Shown: positions 1 through 8,110, counted from the first letter of the stretch. The stretch: 35,362 bases of DNA from Thiotrichales bacterium (GCA_016936535.1 JAFGXP010000011.1:1-35362), one strand, 5' to 3'. Notes: generated from the letters alone by a model not told the origin. Numbers and translations: made by a program.

Positions 1-28
1 TAACATTTAGTATAAGGCACTATTGCCT

Positions 29-77
29 TGATACCGGCTATTGAATATCAGTTCAGGCTATTTTGCAATAGGTATCA
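29..77. repeat. Imperfect inverted repeat upstream of the integron integrase
   Basis: TGATACC (29-35) pairs with GGTATCA (71-77). After a three-base bulge (GGC, 36-38), TATTG (39-43) pairs with CAATA (66-70). This leaves a loop of about 22 bases. The motif GGCTATT also occurs twice directly (36-42 and 56-62), and TATTTTGCA occurs at 59-67 and 89-97. A bulged, folded arrangement next to intI is reminiscent of an integron recombination site, but I see no GTTRRRY core in it. It could equally be an operator or the edge of attI. The base pairing is seen; the function is inference. Confidence 0.4.
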
Positions 78-149
78 CTAAAACCTGTTATTTTGCACTG
101 TTACGCTATATTATCTTTAAATCCCTGTTGTATCTAGAGGTTTTTTAGT

Positions 150-1130
150 ATGCAGAGTACACCAAAAAAATCGTCGATTTTGGATGAGATGCGCATGCAA
201 TTACGACGCGAAGGGTATGCGTATTCGACCGAGAACAGTTATTGTGATTGGGTTAAGCGGTTTGTGAGGTTTCATCATTTTGAAGACCGTGAAGCGATGT
301 TGCAAGATTCGGCGGGTAAAGTAGAGCAATTTTTGACGCATTTAGCGGTTGAGCAGAATGTCGCGCCTTCTACGCAAAATCAGGCGTTGAATGCGTTAGT
401 GTATTGTTACAGCAAAGTATTGCAAGCCCCTTTTTCTGAGGTAAAAGCGAGTCGTTCTCGTAAAGAGCCGCGCATTCCGGTGGTGTTAACCAAAGAAGAA
501 GTGGCGCAGGTGTTGTCGATCATGGAGGGCACGGCTGGATTGACGGCCAAGTTACTTTATGCCGGTGGCTTGCGTATTACCGAGGCGGTTCGTTTACGGG
601 TACAGGATATTGATTTTGGTTTTAAACAGATTACGATTCGTGACGGCAAGGGTAAAAAGGATCGGGTTACGCCTTTAGCAAACAATTTAATTCCTCTTTT
701 AGAAACTCAATTGCAGAAAGTGAAGACCTTGCATCAACAGGATTTAAGCCAAGGCTTGGGCTCGGTTTATTTGCCTTATGCATTGGCGAAAAAGTATCCA
801 AACGCGGATCGTGAATGGGGTTGGCAGTATGTTTTTCCTAGCCGAAATTTGGCGATTGATCCGCGTTCAAACCAGATGCGTCGTCATCATATTGACCAGT
901 CGGTCATCAATAAGGCCATTAAACGCGCCCTTCAGCAATGCGGTATTAGCAAAAAAGTCAGCGCCCATACCTTTCGGCATTCGTTTGCCACGCACTTATT
1001 GCAAACAGGTACGGACATCCGCACGATTCAGGCACTGCTTGGCCATACCAATGTACAAACGACCATGATTTATACCCATGTGCTAAAACAGGGTGGGCAA
1101 GGGGTAGCGAGTCCGTTCGACTCGCTGTAA
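150..1130 (+). CDS. intI: Integron integrase (tyrosine recombinase, IntI family)
   Basis: This is a site-specific tyrosine recombinase of 326 residues, close to the usual IntI length. The N-terminal SAM-like/core-binding domain covers about residues 10-100. The catalytic domain shows R142 (GGLRITEAVRL), H273 and R276 in HTFRH, H299 in LLGHT and the nucleophile Y308 in MIYTHVL. The insertion around residues 194-230, ending in KYPNADREWGWQYVFPS, is the extra patch that separates integron integrases from XerC/XerD. AGAGG lies nine bases before the ATG. The gene is intact and converges on nirB, with only 24 bases between the two stop codons. IntI inserts and excises gene cassettes at attI and attC sites; attI and the cassettes normally lie upstream and divergent, so they would be to the left of this window. 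I see no clear LexA box in the short upstream stretch. Confidence 0.95.
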   Translation: MQSTPKKSSILDEMRMQLRREGYAYSTENSYCDWVKRFVRFHHFEDREAMLQDSAGKVEQFLTHLAVEQNVAPSTQNQALNALVYCYSKVLQAPFSEVKASRSRKEPRIPVVLTKEEVAQVLSIMEGTAGLTAKLLYAGGLRITEAVRLRVQDIDFGFKQITIRDGKGKKDRVTPLANNLIPLLETQLQKVKTLHQQDLSQGLGSVYLPYALAKKYPNADREWGWQYVFPSRNLAIDPRSNQMRRHHIDQSVINKAIKRALQQCGISKKVSAHTFRHSFATHLLQTGTDIRTIQALLGHTNVQTTMIYTHVLKQGGQGVASPFDSL

Positions 1131-1146
1131 ATTTTGATGTTTTTTT
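1106..1146 (+). terminator. Possible terminator hairpin at the end of intI
   Basis: AGCGAGTC (1106-1113) and GACTCGCT (1119-1126) form a perfect 8-bp stem with a five-base loop, inside the last codons of intI. The T-run (1140-1146) begins about 13 bases after the stem, further away than in a classical intrinsic terminator. The inverted repeat could also act on transcripts arriving from nirB on the other strand, but no T-run follows it there. The stem is seen; terminator function is uncertain. Confidence 0.3.
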
Positions 1147-1154
1147 AAGGGATA

Positions 1155-3722
1155 TTAGATTCCAACCACCCTAGGTAAATCGGTGTATGCCTTAATCTCA
1201 ACAGCAATGCCGTCGAGTTTTTCTTGGGTTGTGGATGGTCTGACCTGTCCGCGCTCGATAGTGAACAGTTGTTTTGCCGGCTCTTCGGTGTTTACAAACG
1301 ATTTAAAGCGTTTGGTGAATTCCGGATTGTTAATCGCTTTTTGCCAGTCGCATTCGTAGGTGTCGATCAGCCCTGCCATTTGCGCTTCGAGTTGTTCGCC
1401 AATGCCAAGCGAGTCGTTAATCACCACGTCTTGCAGGTATTCCAATCCGCCTTCCATATTGTCCATCCAAGTGGCTGTACGTTGCAGGCGGTCGGCGGTT
1501 TTGACATAGAACATCAATAGACGGTCAACGTATTTAAAGACCTCTTCTTTGGTCAGTTTGGTGGCGAATAGATCGGCATGACGAGGTTTCATCCCGCCGT
1601 TACCGCACACAAACAGGTTCCAACCCTCTTCGGTAGAGATCAGACCGATGTCTTTTGCCTGCGCTTCGGCACATTCGCGGGTACAGCCGGAAACGCCCAT
1701 TTTAAGTTTATGCGGTGAACGCAAGCCTTTGTAGCGGTTTTCCATCTCAATCGCCATGGTCACGGAATCATCCAAACCGTAACGACACCAAGTAGACCCG
1801 ACGCAGGATTTTACGGTACGCAAGGCTTTGGCATAGGCTTGTCCCGATTCAAAACCGGCGGCGATTAAATCTGTCCAGATGGCTGGCAGGTCATTCATTT
1901 GCGCACCGAACAGCACAATACGCTGCCCGCCGTTGATTTTGGTGTAGAGATTGAATTTCTTGGCAACCGCACCCAAGGTAATCAGTTTATCCGGCGTGAT
2001 CTCTCCGCCCGGCACACGCGGAATCACCGAATAGGTTCCGTCTTTTTGCATATTGCCAAGGTAGTTGTCGTTGGTGTCTTGCAGCGGAATCTTGTCTTTT
2101 TCCAGCGCGTAGCTGTTCCAAAGCGAGCCGAAAATACTGCCTGCCGCCTGTTTACACACCGGACAGCCGTGTCCTTTACCGTGCTTGTGCAATAGGGTAT
2201 CGAAGGTTTTAATCTCTTCTACCTGACAAAGGTGGTACAGCTCTTGACGCGAATACGAGAAGTGTTCGCAAATGTCTTTACTGACTTCGACACCGCGTTT
2301 TTCCAGTTCGTTATTCAAAACATTGGTGACCAGTTGCGTACAACCGCCGCAGCCGGTACACGCCTGAGTGGTGGATTTAATATCCGCCAGGCACATGGCC
2401 CCGCCTTCCACCGCAGAAATCACATCGCCTTTGGAAACGTCGTAACAAGAGCAGAGTTGCGCGGTTACCGGCAAAGCATCCGGTCCGAAAAGCGCGCCAG
2501 CCGAACCGTCGCGATTCGGCAAAATCAGCCTATCCGGATGTTCCGGCAGTTCCATATCGTTGAGCTTTAACTGCAATAGATTGCCGTAATCATCAGAATC
2601 ACCGACCAGCACCGCGCCAAGTAGTTTTTTGCCGTCCTTGCTGACGACAATTTTTTTATAAATCTCTTCTGGCCCGTTTTCATACACATAACTCAGTGCA
2701 TCTTCGTCATTGCCGTGCGGATCGCCAATCGAGGCGACATCCACGCCCATTAATTTAAGCTTGGTGCTCATATCGGCACCGTCAAAACGGTTTTCGTTGA
2801 GATTCAATTGATCGACCACCACCTGCGCCATCGCATAACCCGGTGCAACCAGACCGTAGATCATGCCTTCATGCAACGCACATTCGCCAATCGCAAAAAT
2901 GCTTGGATCGGAAGTCAAACAGTGCGAGTTAATCACAATCCCGCCGCGCGGCCCCATTTCCAGTTCCGCCTGTTTCGCCAGTTCATCACGCGGACGAATC
3001 CCTGCCGAGAAGAGCACAATATCGGTTTCCAGCGTTTGACCGTCGGCAAATTCCATTTTGTTAAGGCAAGTTTCGCCATCGCTAATAAGTTGTGTCGCTT
3101 TATTAGTGTGAACCTTTACGCCCAGTTTTTCGATTTTGCGTTTTAGCAATGCAGCCCCGCCTTCGTCCAACTGCACCGGCATTAAACGCGGTGCGAATTC
3201 AACCACATGGGTTTCCAGATTCAGGTCTTTTAGGGCTTTCGCCGCTTCCAGTCCAAGCAGACCGCCACCGACGACAGTACCGATTTTGCCTTTGTCCGCC
3301 GCCGCTTGAATCGCATCCAAATCTTCAATCGTGCGATACACCAAACACCCTTCGCGGTCATTGCCGTTAATCGGCGGTACAAACGGATAGGAGCCTGTTG
3401 CCAGCACCAAACGGTCGTAAGCCTGTACCGAGCCGTCATCGGCAGTCACGGTTTTTGCCTCGCGGTCAATCGACACCACTTTTGAGTTCAGACGAATGTC
3501 GATCTGATTTTCTTCGTAGAAGCCGGGCTTAACCAGACTTAAATCGTCCGCGGTTTTGCCGGAAAAATACGACGACAAATAAACGCGATCGTACGCCTTA
3601 TGCGGCTCTTCACCGAAAACAATAATTTCGTAATTTTGGCGCGCTTCGCTTTTGACCAATTTCTCAATAAAACTGTGCCCGACCATGCCGTTACCGATCA
3701 CGACGATTTTTTGCTGTTGCAT
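1155..3722 (-). CDS. nirB: Assimilatory NAD(P)H nitrite reductase, large subunit
   Basis: It reduces nitrite to ammonium in the cytoplasm using NAD(P)H, FAD, iron-sulfur clusters and siroheme. The 855 residues match the usual NirB/NasB length. An N-terminal FAD-binding region (GNGMVG near residue 10) is followed by an NAD-binding motif (VGGGLLGLEA, 151-160). Next comes a BFD-like [2Fe-2S] domain with C424-x-C426 and C458-x2-C461, then a sulfite/nitrite reductase ferredoxin-like domain at about 560-630. The siroheme/[4Fe-4S] site has C640-x5-C646 and C680-x3-C684. GAGGAG precedes the ATG. It is the last gene of the minus-strand nas operon, 28 bases after the nasC-like gene. No nirD (small subunit) follows; the next gene is the convergent integrase. 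Klebsiella NasB works in a nas operon without a separate nirD, so function is still plausible. Confidence 0.95.
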   Translation of the reverse strand: MQQQKIVVIGNGMVGHSFIEKLVKSEARQNYEIIVFGEEPHKAYDRVYLSSYFSGKTADDLSLVKPGFYEENQIDIRLNSKVVSIDREAKTVTADDGSVQAYDRLVLATGSYPFVPPINGNDREGCLVYRTIEDLDAIQAAADKGKIGTVVGGGLLGLEAAKALKDLNLETHVVEFAPRLMPVQLDEGGAALLKRKIEKLGVKVHTNKATQLISDGETCLNKMEFADGQTLETDIVLFSAGIRPRDELAKQAELEMGPRGGIVINSHCLTSDPSIFAIGECALHEGMIYGLVAPGYAMAQVVVDQLNLNENRFDGADMSTKLKLMGVDVASIGDPHGNDEDALSYVYENGPEEIYKKIVVSKDGKKLLGAVLVGDSDDYGNLLQLKLNDMELPEHPDRLILPNRDGSAGALFGPDALPVTAQLCSCYDVSKGDVISAVEGGAMCLADIKSTTQACTGCGGCTQLVTNVLNNELEKRGVEVSKDICEHFSYSRQELYHLCQVEEIKTFDTLLHKHGKGHGCPVCKQAAGSIFGSLWNSYALEKDKIPLQDTNDNYLGNMQKDGTYSVIPRVPGGEITPDKLITLGAVAKKFNLYTKINGGQRIVLFGAQMNDLPAIWTDLIAAGFESGQAYAKALRTVKSCVGSTWCRYGLDDSVTMAIEMENRYKGLRSPHKLKMGVSGCTRECAEAQAKDIGLISTEEGWNLFVCGNGGMKPRHADLFATKLTKEEVFKYVDRLLMFYVKTADRLQRTATWMDNMEGGLEYLQDVVINDSLGIGEQLEAQMAGLIDTYECDWQKAINNPEFTKRFKSFVNTEEPAKQLFTIERGQVRPSTTQEKLDGIAVEIKAYTDLPRVVGI

Positions 3723-3750
3723 CTTTTACTCCTCACAGCCGCAATCGCTT

Positions 3751-4980
3751 TCAAGCGGCTGAATTAAAACCTTGTCCAAACAAAACGGTATCTCTCATCT
3801 CAGTTATGTCCGTACCGTTTTGTAATAATTCAAAAAACCAATTGGCATCGTAGGTATCGCCGTACAGCAATGCGCCAACGACCTTGTTATCTTGCAAAAC
3901 CAACTTGCGGTAGATGTTTGCTTGCGGATCTCGAAAGATCAGCTCTTGGCAGCCCTCTCCGCCGTTAAAATTGCCTGCCGAAAATAGATTGATGCCGGTG
4001 ACCTTTAATTTGGTTGAGGTGAGCGAACCTTGGTAAGCCGCTTGCGTTTGCCCCCTTAAAACCTGCGCCAATACCTTGGCTTGTTCATACAGTGGCGCGA
4101 CCAAACCGTAGGTCTGCCCGCGATGTTCAACACACTCGCCTAAGGCATAGATATTGGCGTCTTCGGTCAGCAGTTGATCGTTGACGACAATGCCGCGATT
4201 AACTTCTAAGGTCGCCTGAATACCGAGTTCGACATTCGGACGAATACCGATTGCCATGACCAGCAGATCGCAAGGCAGCTGGCGACTGTCTTTTAGACGC
4301 ACCGCTTGAATATGATTTGCATCGGCATTAGCAACAATCTCGGCGACCTCATTGCCCATATAAAAACGCAAGGCTTTGGCTTCTAACTCGGTCTGCAACA
4401 TCGCCCCGGCTTCAACATCTAACTGGGCATTCATCAACACCTCACTGCGATGCACGACTGAGACTTGCATTCCCTGTTTTTGCAGACCATAAGCCGCTTC
4501 CAATCCCAACAGACCGCCACCGATGACCACCGCGTGTTTACCTCCGTCCGCCACCTGTTGCATCTTTTGCACATCGGCAATATCACGAAAACTGACCACG
4601 CCCGGCAGATGGGTATTGTCGATCGGCAAAATAAACGGCTTAGAACCGGTCGCGATAATCAATTTGTCGTAGCTAAACACCTCACCGCTATCGGTGATGA
4701 CTTGTTGCTGGCTACGCTTAATCGCAATAACCGATTTATCGGTATGCAAATCTATGCCGTTTGCCGCAAACCAGTGCGCATCATGGGTCATAATCTCGGC
4801 AATCGCTTTCTCTTTTGCCAACACCGGCGAGAGCATAATGCGGTTATAGCCGCCAAACGGCTCGCTATTAAAAACCGTTATTTGATAATCACTTCCCAAT
4901 GCCAACAACTCATCCAGAAAACGCGTCCCCGCCATACCTGCGCCAATCAGCAGCAAACATGGCTTAGATGGAAGCAACAT
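3751..4980 (-). CDS. nasC: NasC-like FAD/NAD(P)-dependent oxidoreductase of nitrate assimilation
   Basis: This 409-residue flavoprotein belongs to the pyridine nucleotide-disulfide oxidoreductase class I fold. It has an N-terminal FAD motif (LIGAGMAGTRFLDE), an NAD motif (VVIGGGLLGLEAAYGL, about 150-165) and the C-terminal FAD-contact motif IYALGECVEH. In the Klebsiella nas operon the gene at this position, NasC, passes electrons from NADH to nitrate reductase NasA. This copy ends soon after the FAD/NAD fold (…FGQGFNSAA) and lacks the C-terminal BFD-type [2Fe-2S] domain that longer NasC proteins carry. Its ATG directly follows the nrtD stop codon (TAAATG), so translation is probably coupled. 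The N-terminal half is clearly similar to that of the neighbouring nirB product, suggesting an old duplication. The electron acceptor cannot be told from sequence; NasA itself is not in the window. The symbol is given by position and domain type. Confidence 0.75.
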   Translation of the reverse strand: MLLPSKPCLLLIGAGMAGTRFLDELLALGSDYQITVFNSEPFGGYNRIMLSPVLAKEKAIAEIMTHDAHWFAANGIDLHTDKSVIAIKRSQQQVITDSGEVFSYDKLIIATGSKPFILPIDNTHLPGVVSFRDIADVQKMQQVADGGKHAVVIGGGLLGLEAAYGLQKQGMQVSVVHRSEVLMNAQLDVEAGAMLQTELEAKALRFYMGNEVAEIVANADANHIQAVRLKDSRQLPCDLLVMAIGIRPNVELGIQATLEVNRGIVVNDQLLTEDANIYALGECVEHRGQTYGLVAPLYEQAKVLAQVLRGQTQAAYQGSLTSTKLKVTGINLFSAGNFNGGEGCQELIFRDPQANIYRKLVLQDNKVVGALLYGDTYDANWFFELLQNGTDITEMRDTVLFGQGFNSAA

Positions 4981-5775
4981 TTACAACTCAACCTTGGCTT
5001 GTTTTTCGTATAGAAAACTTAATACGGCTTGGCGACAACGGTTGTACTCTGGGTTATCGGCCATCTCAATTCGGTTACGTGGCTTGGGCAGATTGACCGA
5101 TAAAATCTCACCAATCGTTGCTTTAGGGCCATTTGTCATCATTACAATCCGGTCTGACAACAAAACCGCCTCGTCCACATCGTGGGTAATCATCATCACC
5201 GTGCTGTTGAGTTCACCCTGTATGCGCATCACTTCATCTTGTAGATGGGCACGGGTTAAGGCGTCCAAAGCGCCAAAGGGCTCATCCAACAGCAATACCT
5301 TGGGTTCAAGAGAAAGCGCCCGCGCAATACCCACGCGCTGCTTCATGCCACCGGAAATCTGCGACGGTAGGCGATCCAAGGCGTGCGACATATGCACCAT
5401 ATCCAAACTTCTTAAGATCCAATCGTGCCGTTGCTGGGCGCTCATTTTGCCTTTAAAGGCCTTATTGACTGCCAAAGCCACATTTTCGTACACGGTCAAC
5501 CAAGGCAGTAAGGAGTGATTCTGAAACACCACACTGCGCTCAGGGCCGGGCCCTTTGATCTCTTTATCGTCTAGTAAAACAAAACCGCTACTGGCATCGA
5601 GCAATCCGGCCACCACATTAAGAATGGTCGATTTCCCGCAGCCAGAGTGGCCGATAATCGAGATAAACTCACCCTGGTTAACCGTTAAATTAATCTGATC
5701 TAAAACATGGGCCGCTTTAGCGCCTTGGCCAAAAATCATATCGACCTGTTCAATCTGCAAAAATTTCTCTTTCAT
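4981..5775 (-). CDS. nrtD: Nitrate/nitrite ABC transporter, ATP-binding protein (NrtD/NasD)
   Basis: ATPase subunit of the nitrate importer, 264 residues. It shows Walker A (GHSGCGKST), the Q-loop region (VVFQNHSLLPWLTV), the ABC signature (ISGGMKQRVGIARAL), Walker B with the D-loop (LLLDEPFGALD) and the switch histidine in MITHDVDEA. I chose the ATG at 5775 because AAGGAGC lies seven bases before it and the family similarity starts at KFLQIEQ. An upstream in-frame ATG at 5868 would add 31 residues overlapping the end of nrtB. It sits ten bases after nrtB and abuts the nasC-like gene. The related taurine/sulfonate and bicarbonate ATPases look alike, but the Tat-type nitrate-binding protein and nirB in the same operon support nitrate or nitrite as substrate. 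Confidence 0.92.
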   Translation of the reverse strand: MKEKFLQIEQVDMIFGQGAKAAHVLDQINLTVNQGEFISIIGHSGCGKSTILNVVAGLLDASSGFVLLDDKEIKGPGPERSVVFQNHSLLPWLTVYENVALAVNKAFKGKMSAQQRHDWILRSLDMVHMSHALDRLPSQISGGMKQRVGIARALSLEPKVLLLDEPFGALDALTRAHLQDEVMRIQGELNSTVMMITHDVDEAVLLSDRIVMMTNGPKATIGEILSVNLPKPRNRIEMADNPEYNRCRQAVLSFLYEKQAKVEL

Positions 5776-5785
5776 TTTCTGCTCC

Positions 5786-6592
5786 TTAGCTGGCCGAAGT
5801 GCCACGGGTAATCCGATTGCCAACCCACGCAACCGAGCGATCCAAAATAAATCCAATGACGCCGACATAAACCAACGCTAGAACAATTTCACTGATTTTG
5901 GATGAGTTCCACGCGTCCCAAATAAAGAAACCGATGCCAACGCCGCCAATCAACATTTCTGCGGCCACAATCGCCAACCAAGAAAGTCCAACGCCAATCC
6001 GCAGACCGGAAAAAATATAAGGCGCTGCAGCGGGCAGCATGATTTTGCTGAAATACTCAACCCCCCTTAGGTTCAATACCCGCGCCACATTGCGATAGTC
6101 TTCAGGAATATTGCGGATACCAACGGAGGTGTTAATGATGATTGGCCAGATTGCGGTAATAAAAATTACAAACAACGCAGAAGGCTGACTGTCTTGAAAC
6201 CCCGCCAATGAGAGCGGAAGCCACGCTAAGGGCGGCACGGTTCTGAGTACCTGAAAAATGGGATCTAAGGCACGCATTGCTAAGGTCGATTGACCAATCA
6301 ACACCCCCAAACTCACCCCAAAAATCACGGCCAAAGCAAAGCCATAGGCGACGCGCTCCAAACTGGCAAGGATTTGCCAACCCATGCCGACATCGGTTCC
6401 CCCATTGTCATAAAAAGGATCGATAATCAGCTCCCACGTCTCCGATAAGACTTGTGAAGGCGCAGGCAAGGTTGCTGAGGCGCCGGCCGTTAACCCCTCC
6501 CATAACAATAAGAAAAACAGCAGCATCAATAGGGGCGGTAACGCATGGTATTTGCTGTAGTTGAGCGCGCGGCTCATCAGGGATTCATTCAT
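5786..6592 (-). CDS. nrtB: Nitrate ABC transporter, permease protein (NrtB/NasE)
   Basis: Membrane channel of the nitrate/nitrite ABC importer, 268 residues from the chosen start. Hydrophobic spans begin near residue 20 (LPPLLMLLFFLLLWEGL) and continue through the binding-protein-dependent transport permease domain. The EAA-type cytoplasmic loop that contacts the ATPase lies around NLRGVEYFSKIMLPAAAPYI. The ATG at 6592 follows AAGGAG by six bases; an in-frame ATG ten codons upstream would place that ribosome site inside the gene, so it was not used. It lies between the substrate-binding protein gene (74-base gap) and nrtD (ten-base gap). Assignment to nitrate rather than taurine or cyanate rests on the operon context. 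Confidence 0.9.
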   Translation of the reverse strand: MNESLMSRALNYSKYHALPPLLMLLFFLLLWEGLTAGASATLPAPSQVLSETWELIIDPFYDNGGTDVGMGWQILASLERVAYGFALAVIFGVSLGVLIGQSTLAMRALDPIFQVLRTVPPLAWLPLSLAGFQDSQPSALFVIFITAIWPIIINTSVGIRNIPEDYRNVARVLNLRGVEYFSKIMLPAAAPYIFSGLRIGVGLSWLAIVAAEMLIGGVGIGFFIWDAWNSSKISEIVLALVYVGVIGFILDRSVAWVGNRITRGTSAS

Positions 6593-6666
6593 TCTTCTCT
6601 CCTTAAAGGTTTTTGCGCTCAAGAGCCTGATGGCTCAATGCACAGGCTCCAAGCGCAACCCGATTT

Positions 6667-7968
6667 TTAAACCGCTTTGACATTTTTAATGGTCAGACTG
6701 TCGAGATAGGCCTTCGGATTCGCTGGGTCAAAGACCTTGCCATCAAACAGGGTTTCGATGCCGCGCGAGGTGCCTTCTGGGATGGCACTGGCCTCCACCC
6801 CCAAGGCAATCGCCGCTTTACGCCACAAATCCTCACGATTCACTTGATCAATCACAGCCTGAGTATCCAAGTTGAGCGGCAGATAACCCCAGCGCTGATT
6901 CTCGGTTAAAAACCAAAGATCGTGGCTTTTAAAAGGGTAAGAAGCTTGGTCTTTCCAATAACGCATCTGCTCAGGATGGTTTTCAACAATTCGGCCGGTG
7001 CCATAATCAAAATTGCCCTGCATCCGATCCACAATGTCTTTGAAAGGCGCATTAATCCAGCGGCGTTTGGCACAGATTTTTGCGACCTCTTCGCGGTGTT
7101 CCGGCGCTTCGCAATAAATTTGCGCTTCCATAATCGCCATTAAGAGCGCTTGAGTCGCATTCGGATTCGCCGCAACGTAGTCGGCGCGCAACGCAAAGGC
7201 TTTTTCGGGATGTTGACTCCACAATTCACCGCTGGTCAGCGCGGTGTAGCCAATTTTTTGGTTAATTAACTGCTGATTCCACGGCTCGCAAACGCAAAAG
7301 GTATCCATACTGCCAACGCGCATATTAGCCACCATCTGCGCCGGCGGCACGACAATGGTATTGATTTGCTGGTTCGGGTCGATGCCGCCAGCAGCCAACC
7401 AATAACGCATCCACAAATCATGGGTTCCACCCGGGAAGGTCATGGCCGCATTGACCGCCAACCCCTTGGCTTGCTTGGCTTGTAATGCCGCTTTAAAGGG
7501 CGCACTATCGGTGCCAATCTTAAGGTCTTCATACTCCTTACCCACCGAAATACACTGCCCACCCAAATTCAAACGCGCCAAAATATGCATCGGGACCGGA
7601 ATATTGTTTGGTGTCATCGCACCGGTACTGATCAAATAAGGCATGGGGGTCAGGATATGACCGCCGTCAATCCCGCCCTTAGCGGATCCCAGTACAAGGT
7701 TGTCGCGCGTTGTTCCCCAAGAAGATTGCTTTAACACTTCAACGTCAGTCATGCCATGTTTGGCAAAAAAGCCTTTTTCTAAGGCCACAAATAAAGGCGC
7801 CGCATCGGTCAGCGCAATAAACCCGAGTTTGGCGGTTTTGGTTTCTAATTTACCAGGTATCGCGGCCAGCGCCTGCGAACTCAAGCCAGGAAACAGGCCG
7901 GCAGCGAGCCCTAAGCCTGCGGTTTTTAAAAAGCCTCTACGAGAGGATTTCAGGGTTGACTCAGACAT
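6667..7968 (-). CDS. nrtA: Nitrate-binding periplasmic protein with Tat signal (NrtA/NasF)
   Basis: Substrate-binding protein of the nitrate/nitrite ABC importer, 433 residues. The N-terminus has a twin-arginine signal (SSRRGFLK at residues 8-15) followed by a hydrophobic stretch and an Ala-x-Ala-like cleavage region (SSQALAA, about 30-36), so it is probably folded before export to the periplasm. No lipobox cysteine is present, so it is predicted to be soluble. The body matches the NrtA/CmpA type (LGFIALTDAAPLFVALEKGFF, then the region around GGTHDLWMRYWLAAGGIDP). AGGAGA stands upstream of the ATG. It is the first structural gene of the operon, directly downstream of the sigma-54-type promoter and the ANTAR-controlled leader. 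CmpA-type bicarbonate binders are close relatives, but nirB and nasR in the cluster argue for nitrate or nitrite. Confidence 0.92.
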   Translation of the reverse strand: MSESTLKSSRRGFLKTAGLGLAAGLFPGLSSQALAAIPGKLETKTAKLGFIALTDAAPLFVALEKGFFAKHGMTDVEVLKQSSWGTTRDNLVLGSAKGGIDGGHILTPMPYLISTGAMTPNNIPVPMHILARLNLGGQCISVGKEYEDLKIGTDSAPFKAALQAKQAKGLAVNAAMTFPGGTHDLWMRYWLAAGGIDPNQQINTIVVPPAQMVANMRVGSMDTFCVCEPWNQQLINQKIGYTALTSGELWSQHPEKAFALRADYVAANPNATQALLMAIMEAQIYCEAPEHREEVAKICAKRRWINAPFKDIVDRMQGNFDYGTGRIVENHPEQMRYWKDQASYPFKSHDLWFLTENQRWGYLPLNLDTQAVIDQVNREDLWRKAAIALGVEASAIPEGTSRGIETLFDGKVFDPANPKAYLDSLTIKNVKAV

Positions 7969-7992
7969 GGCATTTCTCCTTGGAATACAAAT

Positions 7993-8045
7993 AAAAAAAG
8001 GCGCCCATCAATCCCCGCACGCTGCAGAAACTGATGGACGCCTTT
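7993..8045 (-). terminator. Regulated intrinsic terminator in the nas operon leader
   Basis: Read on the minus strand, AAAGGCGTCCATCA (8045-8032) pairs with TGATGGGCGCCTTT (8010-7997), with one mismatch or G-U position in 14. Seven T (7999-7993) follow. This is a textbook Rho-independent terminator placed 24 bases before the nrtA start codon, where termination would silence the whole operon. Its 5' arm overlaps the second hexaloop hairpin at 8034-8051, so the two structures exclude each other. Confidence 0.88.
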
Positions 8046-8081
8046 GTCCATAAACGAATAATGAAACAGTCAACATTGACT
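8034..8081 (-). promoter_or_regulatory. ANTAR-binding tandem hexaloop RNA (NasR antiterminator target)
   Basis: The leader RNA (minus strand) forms two small hairpins with six-base loops. Hairpin P1 at 8081-8068 has stem AGTC/GACT and loop AAUGUU. Hairpin P2 at 8051-8034 has stem AUGGAC/GUCCAU and loop AAAGGC. Both loops have A at position 1 and G at position 4, the published signature of ANTAR-protein RNA targets. The 3' arm of P2 is also the 5' arm of the terminator, so NasR binding that stabilises P1-P2 would prevent termination. The nasR gene, encoding the NIT-ANTAR protein, lies just upstream. Sequence and pairing are seen; the mechanism follows from the Klebsiella nasF leader. Confidence 0.87.
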
Positions 8082-8094
8082 TTAAAATCCATAA

Positions 8095-8110
8095 GCACTT
8101 TAAATGCCAA
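8095..8110 (-). promoter_or_regulatory. Sigma-54-type promoter of the nas operon
   Basis: On the minus strand TTGGCATTTAAAGTGCTT gives the GG-N10-GC spacing of sigma-54 (RpoN) promoters, with GG at 8108-8107 and GC at 8096-8095. Transcription would begin near 8083, right at the first hexaloop hairpin, which leaves a leader of about 115 bases. Sigma-54/NtrC control of nas operons is established in Klebsiella. The motif and its fit to the leader are seen; use of the promoter is inferred. Confidence 0.7.

Noticed and set aside
87-106. GTTATTT and GTTACGC as integron core sites
   Set aside because: Neither fits GTTRRRY, and no partner core site was found within the window.
1224-3439. Several open frames of 70-110 codons opposite nirB
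   Set aside because: They lie antisense to the conserved domains of nirB, lack ribosome sites and show no family features.
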